NCBI RefSeq assembly: GCF_001184025.1
Contig: NZ_BBYG01000010.1
Span: 248,001-312,000 of the forward strand
Direction: 5' to 3'
DNA: 64,000 nucleotides
Source: Streptomyces maremycinicus
GTDB taxonomy: Bacteria > Actinomycetota > Actinomycetes > Streptomycetales > Streptomycetaceae
Every line of letters starts with the position of its first letter. The first letter of the stretch is position 1. A model generated the notes under the pieces. The model saw only the letters and a program-made list of their open reading frames with translations. It made no database searches and had not been told where the DNA came from. Positions 54,486-62,858 of this stretch are shown piece after piece. A program made the translations under genes and the position numbers.

Positions 54486-55583
54486 TCAGTCGTGCAGGGC
54501 GCTCATCCCGCCCTGCACGACGTCGCCGACGGTCCGCTGCTGCGGGATGACGACCGTGCCCGACTGGAGGGCCACCGTGCGGGCCGGAGCCGGGATCCGG
54601 ATGCCCTCGTCGCGGTAGCGGCGGTGCAGCCGCTTGATGAACTCGTGCTTGATCCGGTACTGGTCGCTGAACTCGCCGACGCCCAGGATCACCGTGAACC
54701 CGATCCGCGAGTCGCCGAAGGTGTGGAAGCGGATGGCGGGTTCGTGGTCCGGGAGGGCGCCGTCCACGCCCGTCATGACCTCCGCGATGACCTCCGAGGT
54801 CACCCGCTCCACGTGCTCCAGATCGCTGTCGTAGGCCACCCCGACCTGCACCAGGATCGTCAACTGCTGCTCGGGACGCATGTAGTTGGTCATGTTCGTC
54901 TTGGCGAGCTGCCCGTTGGGGATGACGACGAGGTTGTTGGACAGGGCGCGCACGGTCGTCTGACGCCAGTTGATGTCCTCGACATAGCCCTCCTCGCCGC
55001 TGCTCAGCTTGATGTAGTCGCCGGGCTGGACGGTCTTGGAGGCCAGGATGTGGATACCCGCGAACAGGTTCGCGAGGGTGTCCTGAAGGGCCAGCGCGAC
55101 GGCCAGACCGCCCACCCCCAGGGCGGTGAGCAGCGGGGCTATGGAGATGCCCAGCGTCTGGAGCACCACCAGGAAACCGATCGCCAGGACCAGGATCCGG
55201 GTGATGTTCACGAAGATCGTGGCCGACCCGGCGACACCGGAGCGGGAGGAGGTCACGGACTGCACCAGCCCGGCGACGACCCGCGCCGCCGACACGGTGG
55301 CCACGAAGATCAGCAGGACCGTCAGGCCCTGGTTGACGGTGTGCTGGACGGCCTTGGTCAGCGGCAGCACCGCGGCCGCGGCCGCCGCGCCGGCGGCGAT
55401 CATCGACCACGGCACCACCGTGCGCAGCGCGTCCACGACGACGTCGTCGCCGCTCCACCGGGTGCGCTTGGCGTGCTTCGCCAGCCAGCGCAGCAGCGTA
55501 CGGGACAGGAAGGCGGCCAACAGGCCGGCGGCCAGGGCGATTCCGGCGACGGCGCCGTCGTCCAGGGTCAGGGCGCGGTTCAC
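54486..55583 (-). CDS. Small-conductance mechanosensitive channel (MscS family)
   Basis: 365 aa from GTG 55583. Three or four N-terminal helices, then the pore helix TM3 TALGVGGLAVALALQDTLAN, and the MscS beta domain HILASKTVQPGDYIKLSSGE, EGYVEDINWRQTTVRALSNN, VVIPNGQLAKTNMTNYMRPE. C-terminal alpha/beta domain FHTFGDSRIGFTVILGVGEF. It opens under membrane tension and releases solutes during osmotic downshock. Convergent with the M1 peptidase gene, 24 nt between stops. Confidence 0.94.
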   Translation of the reverse strand: MNRALTLDDGAVAGIALAAGLLAAFLSRTLLRWLAKHAKRTRWSGDDVVVDALRTVVPWSMIAAGAAAAAAVLPLTKAVQHTVNQGLTVLLIFVATVSAARVVAGLVQSVTSSRSGVAGSATIFVNITRILVLAIGFLVVLQTLGISIAPLLTALGVGGLAVALALQDTLANLFAGIHILASKTVQPGDYIKLSSGEEGYVEDINWRQTTVRALSNNLVVIPNGQLAKTNMTNYMRPEQQLTILVQVGVAYDSDLEHVERVTSEVIAEVMTGVDGALPDHEPAIRFHTFGDSRIGFTVILGVGEFSDQYRIKHEFIKRLHRRYRDEGIRIPAPARTVALQSGTVVIPQQRTVGDVVQGGMSALHD

Positions 55584-55886
55584 CGGTCACCTCCGGGAAG
55601 TCGATCCGCGGCACGCGGGGCCGCCGACGGCCGGATGTGAAGTCTCGTCACGATGTCACCTGTTCGGTTCCGGGATGTGCGGTCGCGCCCGCCGTTCGCG
55701 CGGCGGGCGCGACCGCTCATCCTGCCGTATCCGGCAAAGGAGTTCGTACCCGAGGATCCGGTCGCGCAGGGCCCCGAGGCGCCGAGACACCCGAGGCACG
55801 TCCTGAGGCACCGAAGGCACTGGGACACCCGTGGCACCGGAGACACCTGAGGTACCTGGGGCGCCCGAAGGCACCGCGCGGGCGCC
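55584..55886. other. Intergenic region with imperfect short repeats
   Basis: 303 nt with no supported gene. From about 55776 to 55880 there are many imperfect 9-10-nt units built on GAGGCACC / GGGACACC / GAAGGCACC. The stretch 55693-55717 has an inverted repeat GTCGCGCCCGCCG...CGGCGGGCGCGAC (13-bp arms, gap TTCGCG reading), a good terminator for the membrane-protein gene or start-side structure of mscS. Confidence 0.6.
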
Positions 55887-56963
55887 TCAGATGACCTTCA
55901 TCCGGACCAGCGCGCCGAGCGTCAGCGCCCCCGGCACCAGCGGCAGCCACACCGTGATGATCCGGTAGCCGAGGACCACGGCCGTGGCCACCGCGACCGG
56001 GCCGCCCGCCGCCACCAGCGCCACGATCAGCGCGGCCTCCACCGAGCCGATCCCGCCCGGCGTCGGGACCAGCGCGACCGCCACCGTCGCCGCCAGATAC
56101 GCCACCGCCATGTGTGCCACCGGCACCGGCAGCCCCAACGCCCGTCCCGTCGCGGCCAGACCGGCCGCCTGGAGCACCGGGAACGCCAGCGAACCGCCCC
56201 ACAGGGCCAGCGCCCGGGACGGACGGGAGTGCACCGAGCGCGCCTCACCGAGCGCCGTGCGCAGGAAGGAGCACACCGCCGCCCGCAGCCGCCGGACGAG
56301 AGCGAGCACGCCGGCCACCACCAGCACCGCCGCGCCGAGCGCGCCCAGCAGCGGGCCGAGCGCCACGTCGGGCAGCAGGGAGCCGAGCCGCAGCGCGTCG
56401 GGGAAGACGAGCAGCAGCACGGCCAGCAGGCCCACCCGGGCCACGCCCTCCGCCAGCACGTACAGCGCGAGGGCCGCCGAGGAGCGGGCCAGGGGCACCC
56501 CGCACACGGTCATGAACCGCAGGTTGACGGCGCTCGCGCCGAGCCCCGTCGGCAGCAGGTGGTTGGCCGCGCCCGCCGCGAACTGCGTGGCCAGCAGCCG
56601 CCGTCCGGGCAGCCGCTCCACCACCGCGCCCTGCCGGGTGACGGCCGCCGCCACCCAGGTCAGACAGGTGGCGCCGAGCGCCGCCAGCAGCCAGGGCCAC
56701 TGCGCCCTCCGCAACTGGGCGAAGCCCTCGGCGAGCACCGACCGGTGCCGCACCGCGACCACGGCGACGAGCACGAGGGGAAGCAGGCACAGGATCCGGC
56801 GCACCGGCACACGCCGGGCCGGTCTGCGCGGGGGAACGGGAACGGGAACGGGGACGGGGACGGGGACAAGGGGAACGGGAACCGCTGTCACACTCGGAGA
56901 GGTTCTCCGCACGGCGCCAACTGCGGGTTGCGGAAGCGGGGACGGAACATTACGTACGGTCAT
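55887..56963 (-). CDS. Lysylphosphatidylglycerol synthase-type (UPF0104) membrane protein
   Basis: 358 aa from ATG 56963. The first 50 residues include a Val-Pro run (PVPVPVPVPVP) encoded by GGAACG/GGGACG hexamer repeats at about 56835-56880. Then about eight hydrophobic helices with family segments LATQFAAGAANHLLPTGLGA, VAYLAATVAVALVPTPGGIG and SVEAALIVALVAAGG. This is the flippase-like transmembrane half of MprF, without a synthase domain; such proteins may flip lipids. The variable Pro-Val tract is cytosolic if the N-terminus is inside. Divergent from the ABC exporter. Confidence 0.88.
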   Translation of the reverse strand: MTVRNVPSPLPQPAVGAVRRTSPSVTAVPVPLVPVPVPVPVPVPPRRPARRVPVRRILCLLPLVLVAVVAVRHRSVLAEGFAQLRRAQWPWLLAALGATCLTWVAAAVTRQGAVVERLPGRRLLATQFAAGAANHLLPTGLGASAVNLRFMTVCGVPLARSSAALALYVLAEGVARVGLLAVLLLVFPDALRLGSLLPDVALGPLLGALGAAVLVVAGVLALVRRLRAAVCSFLRTALGEARSVHSRPSRALALWGGSLAFPVLQAAGLAATGRALGLPVPVAHMAVAYLAATVAVALVPTPGGIGSVEAALIVALVAAGGPVAVATAVVLGYRIITVWLPLVPGALTLGALVRMKVI

Positions 56964-57022
56964 CGGGTGCGTCGTCCGATCCCTTGTGGTCGAGGATGCG
57001 CGTCGAGGATGCGCGGAGAAGG

Positions 57023-57053
57023 TTGACCTCAAGGTTGCTTGAGGTCCTACGGT
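57023..57053 (+). promoter_or_regulatory. SoxR-type promoter with 19-bp spacer
   Basis: -35 TTGACC (57023-57028), 19-nt spacer, -10 TACGGT (57048-57053). The spacer holds the perfect inverted repeat ACCTCAAG-GTTG-CTTGAGGT (57026-57045), matching the SoxR box CCTCAAG-N4-CTTGAGG. A 19-bp spacer is the hallmark of MerR/SoxR-activated promoters. Predicted transcription starts about 7 nt downstream, at the ATG. Confidence 0.88.
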
Positions 57054-57060
57054 CGCTCCC

Positions 57061-58947
57061 ATGAGCATGGAGAGCACCGCCTGGACGCAGCTTTACAGCG
57101 TCATGAACGCCCAGCAGGAACGCCGCCCCTTCGATCGGGTGACCTTGCGCCGCATCGGCGCGTTCGCCCGCCCGCACCGCCGCCGCATCGCCGTGTTCGT
57201 CCTGCTGGGAGTGCTGACCGCGCTGCTGGCCGTCGCGACCCCCGTCCTCGCCGGGCGGGTCGTCGACGCGATCGTGTCGCACGGCGACGCGGACGCGGTC
57301 GTCCGCCTGTCGCTGCTCATCGCCGTCATCGCGGTGCTGGAGGCGGCGCTCGGCATCCTGGGCAGGAGGCTTTCGGCGACGCTGGGGGAGGGGCTCATCC
57401 TGGATCTGCGCACGGCCGTGTTCGATCATGTGCAGCGGATGCCGGTCGCGTTCTTCACACGTACTCGTACGGGAGCGCTCGTCTCCCGACTCAACAACGA
57501 CGTCATCGGCGCCCAGCGCGCCTTCAGCAACACCCTCTCCGGAGTGGTCTCCAACCTGGTCACCCTGGTACTGACGCTCGCCGTCATGCTCACCCTGTCC
57601 TGGCAGGTCACCCTGCTCGCGCTGGCCCTGCTGCCGGTGTTCGTGCTGCCGGCCCGGCGGATGGGCAGCCGGATGGCGGGCATGCAGCGCGAGGCGGCCG
57701 CGCTCAACGCGGCGATGGGCACCCGCATGACCGAGCGCTTCTCCGCGCCCGGCGCCACGCTCGTGAAGCTGTTCGGCCGGCCCGAGGAGGAGTCCGCGGA
57801 GTTCGCGTCCCGCGCCGCCCACGTGCGCGACATCGGCGTCCGTACGGCCACCGCCCAGTCGGTGTTCATCACCGCCCTGACCCTCGTCTCCGCCCTGGCC
57901 CTCGCCCTCGTCTACGGCCTCGGCGGCCACCTCGCGCTGAACGGCACCCTCGAACCGGGCGCCGTCGTCGCCCTCGCCCTGCTGCTGACCCGCCTGTACG
58001 CCCCGCTGACCTCCCTGGCCGGCGCCCGGGTGGAGGTGATGAGCGCGCTGGTCAGCTTCGAGCGGGTCTTCGAGGTGCTCGACCTGAAGCCGCTCATCGA
58101 GGAGAAGCCGGACGCCCGCGAGGTGCCGCCGGGTCCCGTCTCCGTCGAGTTCGACGACGTCCGCTTCGGCTATCCGTCCGCCGACAAGGTCTCCCTGGCC
58201 TCCCTGGAGGAGGTCGCCTCACTCGACTCCCGCGGCGGCGCCGAGGTCCTGCACGGCGTCTCCTTCCGCGCCGAGCCCGGGCAGACCGTGGCCCTCGTCG
58301 GCTCCTCCGGCGCCGGGAAGTCGACCGTGGCCCAGCTGCTGCCGCGCCTGTACGACGTCGACGCGGGCGCCGTCCGGATCGGCGGGGTCGACGTCCGCGA
58401 CCTGAGCGCGGGCTCGCTGCGGGCCACCCTCGGCATGGTCACCCAGGACGGCCACCTCTTCCACGAGAGCGTCCGCGCGAACCTCCTGCTGGCCCGTCCC
58501 GGGGCCACCGAGGACGACCTGTGGGACGCCCTGCGCCGCTCCCGCCTCGACGACCTCGTCCGGTCCCTCCCGGACGGCCTCGACACGGTCGTCGGGGAAC
58601 GCGGATACCGCCTCTCCGGCGGTGAGCGCCAGCGGATGACCATCGCCCGGCTGCTGCTGGCCCGCCAGCGCGTCGTCATCCTCGACGAGGCCACCGCCCA
58701 CCTCGACAACACGTCCGAGGCGGCCGTCCAGGAGGCTCTCGCCGAGGCCCTCGCGGAGCGTACGGCGGTCGTGATCGCCCACCGGCTGTCGACCGTGCGC
58801 GCCGCCGACCTGATCCTCGTCGTCGAATCCGGCCGGATCGTGGAGCGCGGCACCCACGAGGAGCTCCTGGCCTCCGGCGGCCGGTACGCCGAGCTGCACC
58901 GGACCCAGTTCGACCAGCCGGGCCTGACGGAGGCGGCGGCGCGCTGA
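57061..58947 (+). CDS. ABC exporter (fused permease-ATPase), probable SoxR-regulon member
   Basis: 628 aa from ATG 57061 (a second ATG at 57067). Six-helix membrane domain residues about 40-320, then NBD: Walker A ALVGSSGAGKSTVAQLLPRL, Q-loop LGMVTQDGHLFHESVRANLL, signature RLSGGERQRMTIARLLLARQ, Walker B VVILDEATAHLD, H-loop VVIAHRLSTV. A half-transporter that dimerises to export drugs or redox-active metabolites. A SoxR box lies directly upstream; in S. coelicolor one SoxR target is an ABC transporter (SCO7008), probably the orthologue. No ribosome site fits if transcription starts at the ATG, so the mRNA may be leaderless. Confidence 0.94.
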   Translation: MSMESTAWTQLYSVMNAQQERRPFDRVTLRRIGAFARPHRRRIAVFVLLGVLTALLAVATPVLAGRVVDAIVSHGDADAVVRLSLLIAVIAVLEAALGILGRRLSATLGEGLILDLRTAVFDHVQRMPVAFFTRTRTGALVSRLNNDVIGAQRAFSNTLSGVVSNLVTLVLTLAVMLTLSWQVTLLALALLPVFVLPARRMGSRMAGMQREAAALNAAMGTRMTERFSAPGATLVKLFGRPEEESAEFASRAAHVRDIGVRTATAQSVFITALTLVSALALALVYGLGGHLALNGTLEPGAVVALALLLTRLYAPLTSLAGARVEVMSALVSFERVFEVLDLKPLIEEKPDAREVPPGPVSVEFDDVRFGYPSADKVSLASLEEVASLDSRGGAEVLHGVSFRAEPGQTVALVGSSGAGKSTVAQLLPRLYDVDAGAVRIGGVDVRDLSAGSLRATLGMVTQDGHLFHESVRANLLLARPGATEDDLWDALRRSRLDDLVRSLPDGLDTVVGERGYRLSGGERQRMTIARLLLARQRVVILDEATAHLDNTSEAAVQEALAEALAERTAVVIAHRLSTVRAADLILVVESGRIVERGTHEELLASGGRYAELHRTQFDQPGLTEAAAR

Positions 58948-58985
58948 GGCGGTTCGCGCGCCGGACGACGCCGCGGCGGGTCAGC

Positions 58986-59078
58986 GACGAGATGCGGCGA
59001 GGCGAGAAGCGGCGAGGCGAGGAGCGCGGGGGCGGCGAGCGGAGGGGCGAGGAGCGGAGAGGCGGGGGCCGCGGCCGG
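58986..59078 (+). repeat. Purine-rich degenerate repeat (GGCGAGGAGCGG-type)
   Basis: About 90 nt on the + strand, almost entirely G and A with C, built on GGCGAG, GAGCGG and GGGGCG units, between convergent genes. No ORF or hairpin is evident. Confidence 0.65.
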
Positions 59079-59129
59079 GGGAGGGGGCGCGCAGGCCGAC
59101 GGCCCGCGCCCCGCGTCGCGCGCCGAGGG

Positions 59130-59999
59130 TCAGCCCTTGGCGAGCAGATCCGCCGGGTAGGCGCCGGCGGCGAGCGCGGTACGGACGAAGCCGGTGCCCA
59201 GCTCGGTCAGCCGGGCCACGCCCTCCGCGCCGAGGTGTGCGTACGGGGCGCGGTCCAGGCGGTCCGTCTCCCGCTCGATGTCCTGGCGCAGCGTGCGGCC
59301 CTGCTCGGTCAGCTCCCCGTCCTCGTCGAGCAGGCCGCGCTCGCGGAGCCGGCCGACGGCCGCGTCCCAGTCCTCCCGGCTCCAGCCGCGGGTGCCGCGC
59401 ACCCACTTCGGCGACATGCCCTTGCCGGTCGCCGTGTGGGTCACCATGGCCTCCAGACCGTCGAGCCCCGCGCCCATCAGCACGGCGAGGTGTCCGTCGC
59501 CCCGGTGCTCGCGCAGCAGGGTGGCCGCGTGCCAGTACGCCAGGTGCGGCTCCTCGGGGACCGGCAGGTCGGCGTGGGCCGAGTACAGGGGCCGGGCGCC
59601 GCGCGAGCAGGCCTCGGTGGCACGCAGGGCGAGCCGCGCGGCCTCCGCCATCTCCGCGGAGTCGATCACGTCCGCGCCCAGCTGGCGGCGCAGCGTCGTG
59701 TCGACGGCACGCGTGCGGGCCGCCAGCACCTGTGCGGGCGAGGCCGTCTCCCAGACCGCGGGCACGTAACGGGCGACCAGCGTGTGCTTGTAGTTGTAGA
59801 AGGTCGCCGTCACCGCGCCGGCCCCGACCGGCCCGAGCGCCGCGGCCCGCACGGCGAAGTTGACGGCCCGCGGATCGGTGACGCCGAGCGCGGCCAGTTC
59901 CCGGCCCACGTCGGGCGAGAAGTAGTGCGTCGCGTGCAGCGAGTTGAGGGTGCTGTGACAGTGGCGGCCCGCGCGCGGGTCCGGAGCGACGGTGGTCAT
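59130..59999 (-). CDS. SCO6745-family (SalK-like) protein
   Basis: 289 aa from ATG 59999. Recognisable blocks: LNSLHATHYFSPDVGRELAA, AALGPVGAGAVTATFYNYKH, VWETASPAQVLAARTRAVDT, HAATLLREHRGDGHLAVLMG and KWVRGTRGWSREDWDAAVGR. The C-terminal 100 residues look like a winged-helix/helical domain (RLRERGLLDEDGELTEQGRT). The family is widespread in actinomycetes, formerly called SalK, and its biochemical role is unknown. A TetR-type palindrome 12 nt upstream suggests repression by an unlinked regulator. Confidence 0.88.
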   Translation of the reverse strand: MTTVAPDPRAGRHCHSTLNSLHATHYFSPDVGRELAALGVTDPRAVNFAVRAAALGPVGAGAVTATFYNYKHTLVARYVPAVWETASPAQVLAARTRAVDTTLRRQLGADVIDSAEMAEAARLALRATEACSRGARPLYSAHADLPVPEEPHLAYWHAATLLREHRGDGHLAVLMGAGLDGLEAMVTHTATGKGMSPKWVRGTRGWSREDWDAAVGRLRERGLLDEDGELTEQGRTLRQDIERETDRLDRAPYAHLGAEGVARLTELGTGFVRTALAAGAYPADLLAKG

Positions 60000-60010
60000 G
60001 ACGGGCACGG

Positions 60011-60026
60011 TACCGACCGGTCGGTA
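60011..60026. promoter_or_regulatory. Perfect 16-bp palindrome, TetR-type operator
   Basis: TACCGACCGGTCGGTA, 12 nt before the start of the SCO6745-family gene. ACCGACCGGTCGGT is a common TetR operator in actinomycetes. No tetR gene is adjacent. Confidence 0.75.
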
Positions 60027-60045
60027 ACTTCGCCAGGCCGGTACC

Positions 60046-60198
60046 GCGCCGGTCACGCGGCAGACGTGGGGCGGCGCACACCGCGCCGGTCACGCGGCAG
60101 ACGTGGGGCGGCGCACACCGCGCCGGTCACGCGGCAGACGTGGGGCGGCGCACACCGAGCCGGTCACGCGGCAGACGTGGGGCGGCGCACACCGAGCC
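60046..60198. repeat. 37-bp tandem repeat, four units
   Basis: Four nearly identical 37-nt copies (starts of GGTCACGCGG at 60051, 60088, 60125 and 60162), differing at one position (GCGCCGG or GAGCCGG). The period is not a multiple of 3. The array fills the gap between the SCO6745-family gene and the YihY stop codon. Confidence 0.95.
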
Positions 60199-60206
60199 GG
60201 ACGCCG

Positions 60207-61118
60207 CTACGGCACACGGGACGGCGCCGCCGTGTCCCGGCCGCGCGGACCGGCGAGTTCCGCGGCGAACTGCGCCCCGGTCAGCAGGGCGAGGTTGGAC
60301 AGCCACAGCCAGACGAGGAAGACGACGACGCCCGCGAGCGAGCCGTAGAGCCTGCTGTAGGCGCTCAGGCCCGAGGCGTACCAGGCGAAGCCCGCGGAGA
60401 CCGCGAGCCACAGCGCGGCCGCCAGCGCGCCGCCGGGCAGACTGCGCCCGCGCAGGCGGGCCGGGGCCGGACCGGTGTGGAAGACGACCACGACCAGGAG
60501 GGCGACCAGGCACAGCAGCACCGGCCAGCGCAGCACGCTCCAGGCCCAGGTCGCGGTGGCGTCCACACCGACGACCCGGCCCGCCGCCTCGGCCAGCGGA
60601 CCGGTGAGCAACAGGACGAGGGAGCCGGCGAGGAGCAGTCCCAGCAGGGCCAGCGCGGTCAGCAGGATGCGGGGTGCCTTGCGCCAGGGTGAGCGCCGGT
60701 CCTCGGTCCGGTGCATGTGGTGCAGGGCACGGCGGAAGACGGCGAGATAGCTGGAGGCCGACCACATCGCGCTCGTCGCCCCGGCCACCAGCAGCGGCCA
60801 GGCCCCCCGGTCGGCACCCAGCGCACGGGACAGCACGGCGTGCAGGTCGGCGCCGGACTCGGCCGGGGCGTACATCGTGACGTGGGTGACGAATTCCTCC
60901 GCCGTGTCCGGGCTGATCAGCCCGAACGCGAGGACGGTGACCATCATCGCCGGGAGCACGGCCAGGATCGCGTAGTACGTCAGCGCCGCGGCGTAGTCCG
61001 TGATGTCGTCGTTCCACAGGGACGCCGGCGTACGCCGCAGCGCCGGCCACCAGGCGGCGGGCACCCGGGACCGCCGGACGGCGCGCCGTGCGGCGCCGGT
61101 GCAGGGGTCAGCGGACAC
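60207..61118 (-). CDS. YihY/BrkB-family membrane protein
   Basis: 303 aa from GTG 61118 (GGGAGG 4-5 nt upstream). Family segments: WNDDITDYAAALTYYAILAV, LGADRGAWPLLVAGATSAMW, SASSYLAVFRRALHHMHRTE, then helices to RLYGSLAGVVVFLVWLWLSN and LALLTGAQFAAEL. Six helices. The N-terminal VPAAWWPALRRTPASLW is typical. Earlier labelled ribonuclease BN by mistake; the true role is unknown and may concern envelope lipids or transport. Confidence 0.9.
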   Translation of the reverse strand: MSADPCTGAARRAVRRSRVPAAWWPALRRTPASLWNDDITDYAAALTYYAILAVLPAMMVTVLAFGLISPDTAEEFVTHVTMYAPAESGADLHAVLSRALGADRGAWPLLVAGATSAMWSASSYLAVFRRALHHMHRTEDRRSPWRKAPRILLTALALLGLLLAGSLVLLLTGPLAEAAGRVVGVDATATWAWSVLRWPVLLCLVALLVVVVFHTGPAPARLRGRSLPGGALAAALWLAVSAGFAWYASGLSAYSRLYGSLAGVVVFLVWLWLSNLALLTGAQFAAELAGPRGRDTAAPSRVP

Positions 61119-61327
61119 GGCACCTCCCGTGCGGCCGGAACCCGCGCGGCGGGCGGGTGCGCGCGGCGTACGGCCCGGCCGTGCCCTCGGCCGGGCCGGC
61201 GATCATCCCTGCGAACGGTGTGCTCATGTCCCTGCACCTCTCCCCCGGATCCGCTCGCGCACACTCGGCGCCGAGCGGTTTGTCGCCCGGAGTCGCCGAC
61301 GGCTGCGGGCCCGGGGCGGGCGGCGCC

Positions 61328-62743
61328 TCAGGAATCTGCGGGACGGATGATCTGCCATTCCTGGTCGTCGGTGTTGGAGCAGGTGAAGAGCGTGAGGTGT
61401 TCTCCGTTGCCGCCGGTGCTGTATCCGGCGACGTCCAGACAGGCGTTGTTGCTGGCGTAGTTACGGATCCAGTAGGTGCCGTCGTCCTGTTTGTCGAGCC
61501 ACCACAGCTGGTTGTCGGCCGTCGTCCCGGCGCAGGCGTACTCCAGGATCGGTGACCTGATGGGCTTGGCGCCGTAGTCCGGAAGATCCACGCACAACTG
61601 GTCGTGGACGTTGCGGATCTGGAAGAGGGCCGAGCCGCCGGGGCCCAGCTTCGCGTACTTCACCTCCAGGTTCCACCGCTGGACGCCGGAGGGGTTCTCG
61701 TCGCAGGTGGCCTGCACCACCCGGCCCGCCGAGTCGGTGTCGGCGGCGGCGGGGAGGGCCGCGCACATCTTGGTGGTCGGGTTGCGCAGCATGACGTCCG
61801 ACGCGGGCAGCACGCTCGGGGTCTTCTTCCTGGCCGGTGGGGACGCCGCGCCGCCGCCCGCGCCGTTCTGCGCCGAGGGCGACGCGGCGGGCTCGGCCGG
61901 CGCCGCGGCAGGCGCCGACACGGCGGGCGCCGAAGGGGGCGCCTGCGGGGCTGAGGGGGAGGGCGCCAAAGTGCTGACGGCGGCCTCCTGAAGCTCCCGG
62001 GCGCTGCTGGTGACCGTGGGCCGGTAGGCGAACCACAGCATCACGAAGGCGATCGTGAGCGCCAGGAGGATCCCGAACAGCGGGGTGAGCCAGCCGGGCA
62101 GGAAACTCCGCTGCACATAGGTGCCGTCGACGGTGAGCGGGGTCACCCCCGACCGCTTCACCGCGAGGGTGTACGTCCGCTCCTGCCGGGACCCGAACCA
62201 GATGATCCGGCGGGGCTTGAGCGTCGTCTGCACGAACGCGGCACGGCCGGGCTCGATCTGGAAGCTGCCGGGCTGGATCTCGTACGACAGGTGGTCACCG
62301 TGGTCGCTGCCGCTCAGTGACCCGGTCACCTTCGTGTTGCCGAGGTTGTCCACGGCCAGCTTCGGCCGTCCCCGGAACCGGCCCTTCACCGTCGGCGGCA
62401 CGAGTTCGGCCCGCACCTCCGTGAAGGGCGCGATCGTCAGATTCCCCTCCGGAACGGCGGTCGACTCCGGATGCTCGGTCGGGATGATCCGGATCGCGTA
62501 CGGGTTCGGGCCGGCTGTCGCGTCGGGCGTGCGCGGCGGCGCGAAGGTCAGCTCCACCGTCCCCGTCGTCCCCGGGTACAGCCGCAGGGAGACCGGCTCC
62601 ACCGTGATCCAGGGCGAGAGGTCACCGACGGGCTCGAAGCGGTACTCGTCGACCACGTCACCGGTGTTGCGCAGCCGTAGCCGCACGGTCGTACGGCCAC
62701 CGGGTTCCACGGTGGCCGAGGAGGGTTCGAGGGATGTCCACAT
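61328..62743 (-). CDS. Membrane-anchored protein with C-terminal ricin-type lectin domain
   Basis: 471 aa from ATG 62743 (GTG 62752 is an alternative). Residues 1-215 are beta-rich, resembling Ig-like or cell-surface repeats (VEPGGRTTVRLRLRNTGDVV; PGRAAFVQTTLKPRRIIWFG). One helix (LTPLFGILLALTIAFVMLWF, about 219-238) anchors it; as there is no signal peptide, the N-terminal part is probably cytosolic and the C-terminus outside. A Pro/Ala/Ser linker (260-315) leads to a ricin beta-trefoil (CAALPAAADTDSAGRVVQAT; NNACLDVAGYSTGGNGEHLT; DDQEWQIIRP). It may bind a polysaccharide such as chitin or xylan. Beside the chitinase gene. Confidence 0.85.
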   Translation of the reverse strand: MWTSLEPSSATVEPGGRTTVRLRLRNTGDVVDEYRFEPVGDLSPWITVEPVSLRLYPGTTGTVELTFAPPRTPDATAGPNPYAIRIIPTEHPESTAVPEGNLTIAPFTEVRAELVPPTVKGRFRGRPKLAVDNLGNTKVTGSLSGSDHGDHLSYEIQPGSFQIEPGRAAFVQTTLKPRRIIWFGSRQERTYTLAVKRSGVTPLTVDGTYVQRSFLPGWLTPLFGILLALTIAFVMLWFAYRPTVTSSARELQEAAVSTLAPSPSAPQAPPSAPAVSAPAAAPAEPAASPSAQNGAGGGAASPPARKKTPSVLPASDVMLRNPTTKMCAALPAAADTDSAGRVVQATCDENPSGVQRWNLEVKYAKLGPGGSALFQIRNVHDQLCVDLPDYGAKPIRSPILEYACAGTTADNQLWWLDKQDDGTYWIRNYASNNACLDVAGYSTGGNGEHLTLFTCSNTDDQEWQIIRPADS

Positions 62744-62858
62744 ACTCACCACTCGACGCTACGGGGGCGGACGGCGCCCGTCAGGAGCCGTCGGGGCAGG
62801 CCGAGCTGCCCCGACGGGCACCGCTTGTTCCGTGCGCACCCGGGTGGGAGGGCCGGTG

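Noticed and set aside
60046..60198. CRISPR or att-site array
   Set aside because: 37-mers are contiguous with no spacers; no integrase or recombinase is present.
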